64,000 bases of DNA from Glycomyces xiaoerkulensis (GTDB lineage: Bacteria; Actinomycetota; Actinomycetes; Mycobacteriales; Micromonosporaceae). Shown piece by piece: positions 44,488 to 53,488 of the stretch; position 1 is the first letter of the stretch, and each line of letters opens with the position of its first letter. A program made the translations under genes and the position numbers. The notes below the pieces were generated by a model. That model did no database searches. It was not told the origin of the DNA and worked only from the letters and a program-made list of their open reading frames with translations. The stretch spans positions 1 through 64,000 of the forward strand of contig NZ_PGGV01000018.1 in NCBI RefSeq assembly GCF_002798405.1, given 5' to 3'.

Positions 44488-47138
44488 AGCGCGTGGTGGT
44501 GGTCGGGGCGGGACCGGCCGGGACGGCCGCGGCGAAGGCCGCCGCCCGCACCGGGGTCGAGGTGGTCCTCATCGACGCGGCCGCCGGGCCCGGCGACCGC
44601 TCGTCCATACCCGACGAGGTGGAGCACCTGCCCGAATCGGCGGTGTGGGCGCTGGAGGCGACCGCGGAGGGCGGCCACCGCGTCCACATCCGCACCGGGC
44701 CCGCCGACGGCCCGGACCGGACCGGCCGGGTGATCGAAACCAAGGCGCTGGTCCTGGCCACCGGCTCCTACGACCGGGTCCTGCCGTTCCCCGGATGGGA
44801 CCTGCCCGGCGTGTTCACCACCGGGGCGGCGCGGTCCTTGGCCGAGGAGCAGGGCGTCGCGGTCGGCGACCGGGTCATGGTGGCCGGGACCGGCCCGTTC
44901 CTGCTGCCGGCCGCCGTGTCCCTGGTCAAGGCCGGAGCGCGGGTCGTGGGCGTCCTGGAGGCGGGCGACCCGGTGCGGGGCTGGGTGTCGCACCCGGCCG
45001 GGGCGCTGGCGGGCCGGCGCAGGTCCCGCGGGCTGTCGAAGGACCTGGCCTTCCTGGTCGCCCACGGGGTGGCGTTCTCGCCGCAGAGCGCGGTGGTCGC
45101 CGCCCACGGGTCCGACCGGGTGCGGGCGGTGCTGACCGCGCGGCTGGACCGGAACTGGATCCCGCTGGGGCACAGCGAGCGACGCTTCGAGGTCGACGCG
45201 GTCGCGGTCGGGTTCGGGTTCACGCCGCAGGTGGAGCTGGCGGTGGCGGCGCGCTGCGAGCTGCGCGGCGGATTCGCGGCGGTCGACGCCGTGCAGGCCA
45301 CGTCGGTGCCGGGCGTGTACGCCGCCGGGGACCTGACCGGGATCGCCGGGGCCGAACCGGCCGCCGACCAGGGTGCGGTCGCCGGGGCGGCGGCCGCGAA
45401 ACGATTGGGCGCCAAGGTGAAGCCGCCGCTGCGGGCGATGGGCCGGGCCCGGGCGGGCCGCAGGTTCGCCGACGCGCTCGCCGAGGCCTGTCCGGTCGGA
45501 CCGGGCTGGCGGACGTGGCTCGACGACGACACGATCGTGTGCCGCTGCGAGGAGGTCGCCTACGGCGACCTGCGCCGGTCTATCGCCGGGCGCGACGTCG
45601 GCGGGGCGCGGGCACTGAAGCTGACCACCCGGGCCGGTCTGGGGTCCTGCCAGGGCCGGATCTGCGGCCGCAACGTCGCCGAACTGGCGGAGCTGCCCGA
45701 GGCCGCCGAGGCGTTCGCGCGGCGCCCGGTGGCGGCGCCGGTGCGGCTCGGCGAACTGGCCGAGCGGGTCGAGCCGGAACCGTTATCGCGGCGGCCGCCC
45801 CGGTCAGACGGGGGCCGGCCGTTCGGGTTCGGCCGACTCCGGCAGGTCGCGCATGCTTCGCAGCGGCGACAGGAACGGCGGCAGGAACGCCAGGCATCCG
45901 GCGAGCGCGGCGATCCACAGTGCGCCCTCGGCCCCGTAGAGGTGGCCGAGGGCGCCGCCGATGAGGGCGCCGATCGGCTGCGTGCCCCAGACCAGGAACC
46001 GGACGGTGGCGTTCATGCGGCCCAGCAGGCGGTCGGGGGTGACCCGCTGACGGAAGCTCACCTGAGTGACGTTGTAGACGACCACGCTGACGCCGATCAC
46101 GACCATCCCCGCCCCCGCGGCCCAGATCCGCCATCCCGGCTCGGCGGCGGGGACCAGCAGCGCGAACGGCGCAGTGGCGGCCACCGAGACCCAGATGAGG
46201 CGGCCTTCGCCGATCCATGCCGCGGCCCGCCGGACCACCAGCGCGCCCAGCAGGCCGCCGAGACCGAACATGGACATGAGCAGGCCGATCGCCCCGGGGC
46301 CGAGACCCAGGTCACGCGGCAGGTAGACCACGAGCATGGCCATGAAGGCCGCGAAGCAGAGGTTGTACCAGCCGGTGCAGCCGACGATGGCGCGCAGCAG
46401 CCGGTGGCCGAGCACGAACGCCAGGCCCTCCCTGATGTCGGCGAGGAGCTTCGCGTCGGCGGGCACCTCGGGGGCGGGTTCTCGGCGGCGGATGCGGACC
46501 ACGAACAGGGCCGAGGCGCCCATGGCGAGCGCGTCGAACGCGAGCGCGACCGGCGCGGTGAGCCAGGCGATGAGCTGCCCGGCCAGCGCCGGTCCGCCGA
46601 GACCGGCGGTCGAGCGGACGGCCTCGAGCTTGGCGTTGCCTTCGACGAGGTTGGCGCGGCCGACCAGGTGAGGCAGGTAGCTCTGGTAGGCGACGTCGAA
46701 GAAGACGGTGAACACGCCGAGGACGAGGGCGACCGCGAACAACTGCCAGATGGTCAGCGTGCCGGTCCACCAGGCGAGGGGGACGGTCAGCAGGATCGCG
46801 GCCCGCACCAGGTCGGCGGCGATGAGGACGCGGCGGCGGCGCATCCGGTCGACCCAGGCGCCGGCGGGCAGGCCGATGAGGAGGAAGGCGAGGGTGGTCA
46901 GCGCCGAGAGGGCGCCGACTTCGAGCTCGCCGGATTCGAGGGCGAGCACGGCGACCAGCGGGAGTGCGAGGGCGGTGACCTGCTGGCCGAACTGGCTGAC
47001 GGTGGTGGAGAGGAACAGCCCGCGGAAGTCGCGGTCGCGGAGCAGGCCGCCGCGGGGCGGCCGGGTGGGGGCGGTTGCCATACGATTGAGTATTCCCGAT
47101 CGATTGGGATTAGTCAATCGACGGTGCCGTTACCATGA
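44484..47138 (+). CDS. FAD/NAD(P)-dependent oxidoreductase (HcnB-like) with no stop at its natural end
   Basis: Residues 1-440 are a HcnB-like pyridine nucleotide oxidoreductase: VVVVGAGPAGTAAAKAAARTG, ATGSYDRVLPFPGWDLPGVFTTGAA, GVYAAGDLTGIAG, and a C-terminal BFD-like 2Fe-2S site CRCEEV...CQGRICGRN. That homology ends near 45800, where the MFS gene stop begins on the opposite strand. No stop codon occurs in this frame there; the frame continues 444 codons antisense to the MFS gene with biased, non-homologous composition. The functional enzyme probably ends near 45800; translation beyond is doubtful. Confidence 0.7.
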   Translation: MKRVVVVGAGPAGTAAAKAAARTGVEVVLIDAAAGPGDRSSIPDEVEHLPESAVWALEATAEGGHRVHIRTGPADGPDRTGRVIETKALVLATGSYDRVLPFPGWDLPGVFTTGAARSLAEEQGVAVGDRVMVAGTGPFLLPAAVSLVKAGARVVGVLEAGDPVRGWVSHPAGALAGRRRSRGLSKDLAFLVAHGVAFSPQSAVVAAHGSDRVRAVLTARLDRNWIPLGHSERRFEVDAVAVGFGFTPQVELAVAARCELRGGFAAVDAVQATSVPGVYAAGDLTGIAGAEPAADQGAVAGAAAAKRLGAKVKPPLRAMGRARAGRRFADALAEACPVGPGWRTWLDDDTIVCRCEEVAYGDLRRSIAGRDVGGARALKLTTRAGLGSCQGRICGRNVAELAELPEAAEAFARRPVAAPVRLGELAERVEPEPLSRRPPRSDGGRPFGFGRLRQVAHASQRRQERRQERQASGERGDPQCALGPVEVAEGAADEGADRLRAPDQEPDGGVHAAQQAVGGDPLTEAHLSDVVDDHADADHDHPRPRGPDPPSRLGGGDQQRERRSGGHRDPDEAAFADPCRGPPDHQRAQQAAETEHGHEQADRPGAETQVTRQVDHEHGHEGREAEVVPAGAADDGAQQPVAEHERQALPDVGEELRVGGHLGGGFSAADADHEQGRGAHGERVERERDRRGEPGDELPGQRRSAETGGRADGLELGVAFDEVGAADQVRQVALVGDVEEDGEHAEDEGDREQLPDGQRAGPPGEGDGQQDRGPHQVGGDEDAAAAHPVDPGAGGQADEEEGEGGQRREGADFELAGFEGEHGDQRECEGGDLLAELADGGGEEQPAEVAVAEQAAAGRPGGGGCHTIEYSRSIGISQSTVPLP
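45804..47081 (-). CDS. MFS transporter
   Basis: A 425-residue major facilitator superfamily exporter of the MFS_3/enterobactin exporter-like group, with about 12 hydrophobic spans: RDRDFRGLFLSTTVSQFGQQVTALALPLVAVLALES opens, AWVDRMRRRR is the loop 2-3 motif. The start ATG 47081 has AATACT seven bases upstream and TTGACT 17 bases further, so the mRNA is leaderless and the promoter overlaps the ArsR operator. Substrate unknown. Confidence 0.9.
   Translation of the reverse strand: MATAPTRPPRGGLLRDRDFRGLFLSTTVSQFGQQVTALALPLVAVLALESGELEVGALSALTTLAFLLIGLPAGAWVDRMRRRRVLIAADLVRAAILLTVPLAWWTGTLTIWQLFAVALVLGVFTVFFDVAYQSYLPHLVGRANLVEGNAKLEAVRSTAGLGGPALAGQLIAWLTAPVALAFDALAMGASALFVVRIRRREPAPEVPADAKLLADIREGLAFVLGHRLLRAIVGCTGWYNLCFAAFMAMLVVYLPRDLGLGPGAIGLLMSMFGLGGLLGALVVRRAAAWIGEGRLIWVSVAATAPFALLVPAAEPGWRIWAAGAGMVVIGVSVVVYNVTQVSFRQRVTPDRLLGRMNATVRFLVWGTQPIGALIGGALGHLYGAEGALWIAALAGCLAFLPPFLSPLRSMRDLPESAEPERPAPV
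47084..47119. promoter_or_regulatory. ArsR operator and MFS promoter
   Basis: GATTGAGTATTCCC (47084-47097) and GGGATTAGTCAATC (47106-47119) form a 14-bp inverted repeat with 12 matches. The minus-strand promoter TTGACT (47117-47112), 17-base spacer, AATACT (47094-47089) sits inside it, so repressor binding would block MFS transcription. The divergent ArsR gene has TACCAT at 47131-47136. Confidence 0.75.
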
Positions 47139-47142
47139 GGGC

Positions 47143-47676
47143 GTGGCAGAGGAGAGCGACCAAGACGATCCGCGCCAGTTGGCGACCGAGGCCGAGGCGA
47201 AGGCGCTCGCCTCGGGGGTGCGGATCCGGATCCTGCGGATGTGCCTGGACGAGCCGCTGACGAACAAGGAGATCGCGACCCGGCTCGAGGCGAACCCCGC
47301 CACGGTGCTGCACCACGTTCGCAAGCTGGTCTCGACCGGTTTCCTGGAGGCGCAGGAGGAGCGCTCCGGGGCCCGCGGGGCGCGGGAGGTCCCGTACCTG
47401 GCGACGCGCAAGTCCTGGCGGCTGCGGTTCGGCGACCGGTACCCGCAGTTGAGCAGCGCGATGCTCGACGCCTTCCTCACCGAGGTGGGGCAGCTACCGG
47501 ACCCGGGGACGGTCGACATCTCGCGGCTCGGGCTGCGGCTGACCGACGAGGAGTACGCCGAGCTGAAGGAGCGGATCAAGGAGCTGCTCGACGAGCTGGC
47601 CGCCCGGGAGCCGAGCGGCCGGGGGCACCCGTACTCGGTCTTCCTGGCGATCCACCCCGACCCCGGCCGCGATTAG
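47143..47676 (+). CDS. ArsR-family regulator
   Basis: A 177-residue winged-helix regulator: [49 protein letters not shown] is the ArsR-type helix-turn-helix; no metal cysteines are seen, so it senses another ligand. The GTG start at 47143 has TACCAT six bases upstream (leaderless). It is divergent from the MFS transporter, the presumed target. It overlaps the convergent glpK stop by four bases. Confidence 0.9.
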   Translation: MAEESDQDDPRQLATEAEAKALASGVRIRILRMCLDEPLTNKEIATRLEANPATVLHHVRKLVSTGFLEAQEERSGARGAREVPYLATRKSWRLRFGDRYPQLSSAMLDAFLTEVGQLPDPGTVDISRLGLRLTDEEYAELKERIKELLDELAAREPSGRGHPYSVFLAIHPDPGRD

Positions 47677-49199
47677 GCCTGCGGTTCGTTCCAGCCCATG
47701 GTCCGTTCGACGGCCTTGAGCCAGTTGCGGTATTCGCGTTCGCGGACGGCCGGGTCCATCCGCGGGGTCCATTCGGCGTCGCGGCGCCAGTTGGCGCGCA
47801 GGTCGTCGGTGGACTCCCAGAAGCCGACGGCGAGACCGGCGGCGTAGGCGGCGCCGAGGCAGGTGGTCTCGGCGACCACCGGCCGCACCACCGGGGCGTC
47901 GACGACGTCGGCCAGGATCTGCATGAGCAGGTCGTTCTCGGTCATGCCGCCGTCCACTTTGAGCTCGGAGGGCTGGACGCCGGAGTCGGCGGCCATCGCG
48001 TCGGCGATCTCGCGGGTCTGCCAGGCGGTGGCCTCCAGGACGGCGCGGGCGAGGTGGGCCTTGGTGACGTACCGGGTGAGCCCGGCGATGACGCCGCGGG
48101 CGTCCGAGCGCCAGTAGGGGGCGAAGAGGCCGGAGAAGGCCGGCACGAAGTAGGCGCCGCCGTTGTCCTCGACCGAGGCGGCGAGGGGCTCGATCTCGGC
48201 GGCGGTGCCGATCATCCCCATCTGGTCGCGCATCCACTGCACCAGGGCGCCGGTGACGGCGATGGCGCCTTCGAGGGCGTAGACGGGGTCGGCCTCGCCG
48301 ATGCGGTAGCCGACGGTGGTGAGCAGGCCGGACTCGGAGCGGATGGGTTTGTCGCCGGTGTTCATGAGCATGAACGTGCCGGTGCCGTAGGTGGACTTGG
48401 CGTCGCCGGCGCCGTAGCAGGTCTGTCCGAACAGGGCGGCCTGCTGGTCGCCGAGCGCCGAGGCGACCGGTACGCCCTCGAGGGCGCCGCCGGCGACGCG
48501 GCCGTAGACCTCCGAAGAGGAGCGGATCTCGGGCAGGATCCGGACCGGGACGCCCATCTCGGCGGCGATGTCCTCGTCCCATTCGAGGCCGTCGAGGTCC
48601 ATCATCAGGGTCCGGGAGGCGTTGGTGGCGTCGGTGACGTGGACGCCGCCGCGCGGGCCGCCGGTGAGGTTCCAGATGACCCAGGAGTCCATGGTGCCGA
48701 ACAGGAGCTCCCCGGCCTCGGCCCGCTCGCGGAGCCCGTCGACGTTGTCCAGCAGCCAGGCGATCTTGGGACCGGCGAAGTAGGTGGCCAGCGGCAGGCC
48801 GGTCCGGCGGCGGAAGCGGTCCTGGCCGGACGGGCCGCCGAGCTCGCGGCAGAGGTCGTCGGTGCGGGTGTCCTGCCAGACGACCGCGTTGTGCACCGGC
48901 TCGCCGGTGCGCTTGTCCCACAGCAGGGTCGTCTCGCGCTGGTTGGTGACGCCGATCGCGGCGACGTCGTCGCGGGAGATTCCGGCCGCCGCCACGGCGC
49001 CGGCCACGACCGCTTGGACGTTGGTCCAGATCTCGGCGGCGTCGTGCTCGACCCAGCCGGGGCCGGGGAAGATCTGCCGGTGCTCGGTCTGGTCGACCGC
49101 GACGGTGCGGCCGCCGCGGTCGAAGACGATGCAGCGGCTGGAGGTCGTGCCCTGGTCGATGGCCGCGACGAACGGCCCCGTCCCGCGTGGATCGGTCAT
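47673..49199 (-). CDS. glpK: Glycerol kinase
   Basis: A 508-residue FGGY-family kinase making glycerol-3-phosphate from glycerol and [64 protein letters not shown] and [14 protein letters not shown] match GlpK. Length is typical (about 500). AGGAG precedes ATG 49199. No glpF or glpD is nearby. Confidence 0.96.
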   Translation of the reverse strand: MTDPRGTGPFVAAIDQGTTSSRCIVFDRGGRTVAVDQTEHRQIFPGPGWVEHDAAEIWTNVQAVVAGAVAAAGISRDDVAAIGVTNQRETTLLWDKRTGEPVHNAVVWQDTRTDDLCRELGGPSGQDRFRRRTGLPLATYFAGPKIAWLLDNVDGLRERAEAGELLFGTMDSWVIWNLTGGPRGGVHVTDATNASRTLMMDLDGLEWDEDIAAEMGVPVRILPEIRSSSEVYGRVAGGALEGVPVASALGDQQAALFGQTCYGAGDAKSTYGTGTFMLMNTGDKPIRSESGLLTTVGYRIGEADPVYALEGAIAVTGALVQWMRDQMGMIGTAAEIEPLAASVEDNGGAYFVPAFSGLFAPYWRSDARGVIAGLTRYVTKAHLARAVLEATAWQTREIADAMAADSGVQPSELKVDGGMTENDLLMQILADVVDAPVVRPVVAETTCLGAAYAAGLAVGFWESTDDLRANWRRDAEWTPRMDPAVREREYRNWLKAVERTMGWNEPQA

Positions 49200-49279
49200 G
49201 CTCTGCTCCTGAACCTCGTCGTCAAGGCGGCCCGGCCCACGGTGTGGCGGCCCGCACGGCGTCCACGTTATAGAGCCCG

Positions 49280-50617
49280 TCAGTCGTACCAGCCGGCGAT
49301 CCTCCACCGCCGGTGCTCGGCGTGGAGCAGCGCGGCGCGGCCGTCGCCGAGCACCACCTGGAGCCGGGTGTAGCGGCGGGCGGTCTGAGGGTCCCACCAG
49401 CGCTCGACCACCGGCCAGGGGCCGGCCCAGGCGATGACCGGGACGCGGCGGTCGCCGAGGGAGACCAGCGCGGGGACGGCCGACAGGCCGCCGCGGGCGG
49501 GGGCCGAGACCGGCACCCCGGCCGCGTCCAGCACCGCGACCGGTTCGTCGGTCCCGGTCAATGCCGGCAGGGGGTCGGGCAGGGCGCCCGGCCACGGACC
49601 GGAGCGGGCCAGGGCGCTCCCGGCGCCCCAGGGAACGAGGCGGCACCGCTCGTGCAGGTCGCGGCCGTCGGTCTCGGTGGCGAGCACGACGGCGTCGGGG
49701 CCGAGCAGACCCTGGGCGTGGCGGAGCGCGGCCTCGGCGCGGACGGTGGCGGCGTCCTTGGAGTCCCACAGGCCCCGTCCGGCGTCGACCAGGCCGAGCA
49801 TTCCGTCGGCGGCGAGTTCGAGCGCGGACAGGGCGTCAGCCTCCTCGCCCGAGAGCCAGCCTTCGAGCTGCCAACGGACGCGGCGGGCCAGTTCGGTCGC
49901 GGGTCCGGCCGGATCGAACTGCCAGGTGCGTTCGCGGACCCGGCCGCCGGCGGTGCGGGCGGTGACGGTGACGCGGGTGCAGGTGAGGTTGCGGCGGCCG
50001 AGGTCGGCCAGCAGCCGTTCGGCCAAGGGCCGGGCGGCGAAGGCGGCCTGCTCGACCGTCTCGTAGGGCTCTTCGGCCTCGACGGCGACGGTGAACTCGG
50101 GCGGGGTCCGGCGGGGCACGAGCGGCCGGGCGCCTCCCCCGGCCGCGAGGGACCGGGCGCGGCGGGCCGCCGCGCCGAACCGCTCGGCCACGGCCGCGGC
50201 GGGCAGGGCCGCGAAGGCGCCGAGGGTGTCGATCCCCAGGCGGCGGAGGGTCTCGCAGGTGCCGGCGTCGACCAGGCCGGTGTGACGGAGGGCGGCGATG
50301 TCGAAGGGGGCGAGGAATTCGGCGTCGCGGCCGGGCCGGACGATCCGGCCCGAGCGGGCGGCCAGTGCGGCCGCGAGCAGGCCGTCGGCGACGCCGGTCT
50401 GGCAGTCCCGGTCGACCAGGCCGGCGACGGTGTCGATGAGCCGCTCGCAGAAGGCGGCCTCGTCGCCGGCCAGGCGGCGCAGCGGCATGGCGGCGCAACC
50501 GGGACCGAGCACCTCGACGTAGGGGGTGAGCAGGTCGAGCGCGTCCAGGACCGGTTCGAAGGAGGCCGCGTCCTCGTCCTCCCAGTCCGGCAGCCGCGCC
50601 ACCAGCGTCCTAACCAC
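49280..50617 (-). CDS. imuB: ImuB-type Y-family DNA polymerase-like protein
   Basis: A 445-residue Imu[47 protein letters not shown] corresponds to the Y-polymerase palm that has lost its catalytic acids, followed by helix-hairpin-helix ([32 protein letters not shown]) and a C-terminal domain. In the mycobacterial mutasome ImuB links ImuA' and DnaE2. No dnaE2 is in this window. GTG 50617 overlaps the imuA' stop by eight bases. Confidence 0.85.
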   Translation of the reverse strand: MVRTLVARLPDWEDEDAASFEPVLDALDLLTPYVEVLGPGCAAMPLRRLAGDEAAFCERLIDTVAGLVDRDCQTGVADGLLAAALAARSGRIVRPGRDAEFLAPFDIAALRHTGLVDAGTCETLRRLGIDTLGAFAALPAAAVAERFGAAARRARSLAAGGGARPLVPRRTPPEFTVAVEAEEPYETVEQAAFAARPLAERLLADLGRRNLTCTRVTVTARTAGGRVRERTWQFDPAGPATELARRVRWQLEGWLSGEEADALSALELAADGMLGLVDAGRGLWDSKDAATVRAEAALRHAQGLLGPDAVVLATETDGRDLHERCRLVPWGAGSALARSGPWPGALPDPLPALTGTDEPVAVLDAAGVPVSAPARGGLSAVPALVSLGDRRVPVIAWAGPWPVVERWWDPQTARRYTRLQVVLGDGRAALLHAEHRRWRIAGWYD

Positions 50618-51326
50618 GGGTCCGCAGGCCCAGGTCGACGACGTTGCCGGGCGGGACCCCGCCGTAGGGGCGGATCCGGGCCCGGTGCTTCCCGCCGGCG
50701 CGCCACCGGGCGGCGACCTCCAGCTCGCAGCCGGTGAGGCGGCCGGTCCCGTAGCGGCGTCCGGAGCCCGCCCGCAGGCCCTGCCAGTGCACCGCCGCGA
50801 CCTCGAGCCGGGCGTCGGCCGCGTCCACGGCCCGGGTCTCCCACCACACGATCGCGGTGCCCGAGCGGTGGCTCTTGGCGGCCAGGCGGCGCATCTGCTT
50901 CGGGGTGAAGCCCGCGCTGGGCACCACCAGCACCGGTACGCCGGCCGCCAGCGCACCGGCCGCGTCGGGCACCTGCCCGCGGTCGGCCTCGACCAGCGCC
51001 AGGCGGTCCAGGTCGACCCCGGCCGAGCGCGCCGCCAGCGGATAGAGGCCGGGCAGGCCGACCACCGCGCACCAGGCCCCCGCCTGGCTGGGGCCCGCCA
51101 GCAGCCGCCACAGCAGCGAGGTGGCCCCGGTCCGGGCGGCCGGGAGCGCGGTCACCGTCGACAGGCCGCCGTAGGGCAGGAGTCCGGAGAGGTCGGGGGT
51201 GACCGGCAGGGTGTGGCGGGAGGAGGCCGGCGCCGGTGCCGACGGCTCGGCGGCGGCCTTGAGCTCCCCGGCGAACCGCAGCCCGTACTCGGCGGCCAGC
51301 TCGGCCGGAACGGTCCTCTCCAACAC
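50610..51326 (-). CDS. imuA': ImuA'-like RecA-fold protein
   Basis: A 238-residue protein with a degenerate RecA-like core: LSGLLPYGGLSTVTALPAARTGATSLLWRLLAG, WCAVVGLPGLYPLAARSAGVDLDRLALVEA and TAIVWWETRAVDAADARLEVA. It supports damage-induced mutagenesis with ImuB. GTG 51326 is chosen because TATTGT and TTGAAC promoter hexamers lie upstream and homology begins near ELAAEYG. The pair overlaps, so it is one transcription unit. Confidence 0.82.
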   Translation of the reverse strand: MLERTVPAELAAEYGLRFAGELKAAAEPSAPAPASSRHTLPVTPDLSGLLPYGGLSTVTALPAARTGATSLLWRLLAGPSQAGAWCAVVGLPGLYPLAARSAGVDLDRLALVEADRGQVPDAAGALAAGVPVLVVPSAGFTPKQMRRLAAKSHRSGTAIVWWETRAVDAADARLEVAAVHWQGLRAGSGRRYGTGRLTGCELEVAARWRAGGKHRARIRPYGGVPPGNVVDLGLRTRG

Positions 51327-51339
51327 TTCGACCCCCGTG

Positions 51340-51367
51340 ACAATATCGAACGTGTGTATGAGTTCAA
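51340..51367 (-). promoter_or_regulatory. imuA'-imuB promoter with LexA-like box
   Basis: On the minus strand, TTGAAC (51367-51362) and TATTGT (51345-51340) are separated by 16 bases. The spacer is exactly TCATACACACGTTCGA (51361-51346), matching the actinobacterial LexA box pattern TCGAAC-N4-GTTCGA at 10 of 12 defined positions. LexA binding here would block the promoter, giving SOS induction. Confidence 0.75.
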
Positions 51368-51520
51368 CATACCGAACCGGGGGGCGGACGCAAGATCGAA
51401 CTCCTGTCTGATGGGTCTCAGAGTATGCGTGCCCACCGACACCACCGGGGGCGCCGACGCGGTGCCGGCGGCGGCACACTGGCGCACGGGACGCATCCGC
51501 TCGAGGAGAGGACCGACATC

Positions 51521-53488
51521 GTGACCATCGCAACCTACGGAGCCTGGCGGTCCCAGGTCACCGCCGAACTGGTGGCGCGCGCCGACGGGCGGCCGGCGTT
51601 CCTCGGCCGGGTCGGCGACGAGGTCTGGTGGACCGAGCCGCGCCCCTCCGAGGGCGGGCGGCGGGCACTGGTCCGCCCCGGCGCGGACGGGCCGCGGGCG
51701 GTGCTGCCCGAACCGTGGAACGTGCGCAACCGCGTCCACGAGTACGGCGGTGCCCCGTGGGTCGGGAGCGAATCGCTCATCGTGTTCTCGAACTTCGACG
51801 ACCAGCGGCTCTACCGCTACGAGCCCGGCTCGGAGGCCGACCCGGCGCCGCTGACGCCGGTGCCGCGGATTCCCGGCGGCCTGCGCTGGTGCGACATGGC
51901 GCTCGACCCCGGGCGCGGCGAGGTCTGGGCGGCGATGGAGGAGTTCACCGGCGAGCGGCCGACCGACGTGCGGCGGACGATCGCGGCCGTGCCGCTGGAC
52001 GGGTCGGCCGCCGCCGACCGCGGGGCGCTCCGGGAGCTGACCGGCGACCGCTACCGGTTCACCACCGGGCCGCGGATCTCCCCCGACCGGAAGCGGGCGG
52101 TGTGGATCGCCTGGAACCACCCGGACATGCCCTGGGACGGCACGGAGCTGCGGACGGCGGCCGTGACCGACGCGGGCGCATTCGAGGACGCGCGCACCGT
52201 CGCCGGCGGGCGCGAGGAGTCGATCCCCCAGGCCGAGTGGGCCCCGGACGGATCGCTGGTGGTCGCGAGCGACCGGACCGGCTGGTGGAACCTGTACCGG
52301 CTCGACCCCGACTCGGGCCGGGCGGTCGGGCTGCACCCGGCCGAGGAGGAATTCGCAGGACCGCTGTGGACGATCGGTTCGCAGTGGTTCGAGGTCCTCG
52401 ACGACGGCCGCATCGCCTGCATCCACGGGCGCGGCGAGGCCCGCCTCGGCCTCCTCGACCCCGCCACCGGAACGGTGACCGACGCGCCGGGCCCCTGGAC
52501 CGAATGGGCCCCGACGCTCGTCTCCAACGGCGGGCGGATCATCGGCCTGGCCGGCGGCCCGAGCCGCGACTACGAGATCGTCGCCTGGGACGGCGCCGGC
52601 ACGGCCGAAGTGGTCGGCCGCGAGCACGTCGACCGGGTCGACCCGGCCTACTACCCCGAGCCCGAGCACCGGACCTTCGCCGGTCCGGGCGGACGCGACG
52701 TCCACGCCTCGGTCCACCGGCCCCGCAACCCGGACTTCGAAGGCCCCGAAGGCGAGCCGCCCCCGTTCGCGGTCTGGGTCCACGGCGGCCCGACCGGGAG
52801 CCACCGGTCGGTGCTCGACCTGGAGATCGCCTACTTCACCTCCCGCGGCATCGGCGTGGTCGAGGTCGACTACGGCGGTTCGACCGGCTACGGCCGGGAG
52901 TACCGGAACCGGCTGCGCGGCCGGTGGGGCGTGGTCGACGTCGAGGACTGCGCCGCGGTGGCCCGGGCGCTGGCGGCCGAGGGCACCGCCGACGGCGAGC
53001 GCCTGGCGGTGCGCGGCGGCAGCGCGGGCGGCTGGACCGCGGCCGCGTCGCTGACCTCCCCGGCGGCCGAAGGGCTCTACGCGTGCGCGGCCATCATGTT
53101 CCCCATCCTCGACCTGGCCGGCTGGCTCGGCATCGGCACCCACGACTTCGAATCGCGGTACCTGGAGTCGCTGGTCGGGCCCTACGAGGAGGTGCCCGAG
53201 CGGTACCGCGACCGCTCGCCGGTCAACCACACCGACCGGATCTCGGCGCCGTTCGTCCTGCTGCAGGGCCTGGAGGACGCGATCTGCCCGCCGGAGAACT
53301 GCGAGCGATTCCTGGAGCGCCTCCGGGGCCGGGGCGTGCCGCACGCCTACCTGGCCTACGAGGGCGAGCAGCACGGCTTCCGGATGGAGTCCAGCATCGT
53401 CAGCGCCGTCCGATCCGAGTTCGGGCTCTACGCCCGGACCTTCGGGTTCGACGCCCCCGAGGCGGCGGCGTTGGAGCTGCGGACGTGA
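51521..53488 (+). CDS. S9-family prolyl oligopeptidase-like serine peptidase
   Basis: A 655-residue cytoplasmic peptidase: a seven-bladed beta-propeller (about residues 40-390) and an alpha/beta hydrolase domain. GGSAGGW carries the nucleophile Ser, GLEDAICPPENCERF the aspartate and EGEQHGF the histidine. WVHGGPTG forms the oxyanion region. It cleaves short peptides, perhaps dipeptidyl or acylaminoacyl type. GTG 51521 follows GAGGAGAGG. Its stop overlaps the S66 start by GTGA. Confidence 0.92.
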   Translation: MTIATYGAWRSQVTAELVARADGRPAFLGRVGDEVWWTEPRPSEGGRRALVRPGADGPRAVLPEPWNVRNRVHEYGGAPWVGSESLIVFSNFDDQRLYRYEPGSEADPAPLTPVPRIPGGLRWCDMALDPGRGEVWAAMEEFTGERPTDVRRTIAAVPLDGSAAADRGALRELTGDRYRFTTGPRISPDRKRAVWIAWNHPDMPWDGTELRTAAVTDAGAFEDARTVAGGREESIPQAEWAPDGSLVVASDRTGWWNLYRLDPDSGRAVGLHPAEEEFAGPLWTIGSQWFEVLDDGRIACIHGRGEARLGLLDPATGTVTDAPGPWTEWAPTLVSNGGRIIGLAGGPSRDYEIVAWDGAGTAEVVGREHVDRVDPAYYPEPEHRTFAGPGGRDVHASVHRPRNPDFEGPEGEPPPFAVWVHGGPTGSHRSVLDLEIAYFTSRGIGVVEVDYGGSTGYGREYRNRLRGRWGVVDVEDCAAVARALAAEGTADGERLAVRGGSAGGWTAAASLTSPAAEGLYACAAIMFPILDLAGWLGIGTHDFESRYLESLVGPYEEVPERYRDRSPVNHTDRISAPFVLLQGLEDAICPPENCERFLERLRGRGVPHAYLAYEGEQHGFRMESSIVSAVRSEFGLYARTFGFDAPEAAALELRT

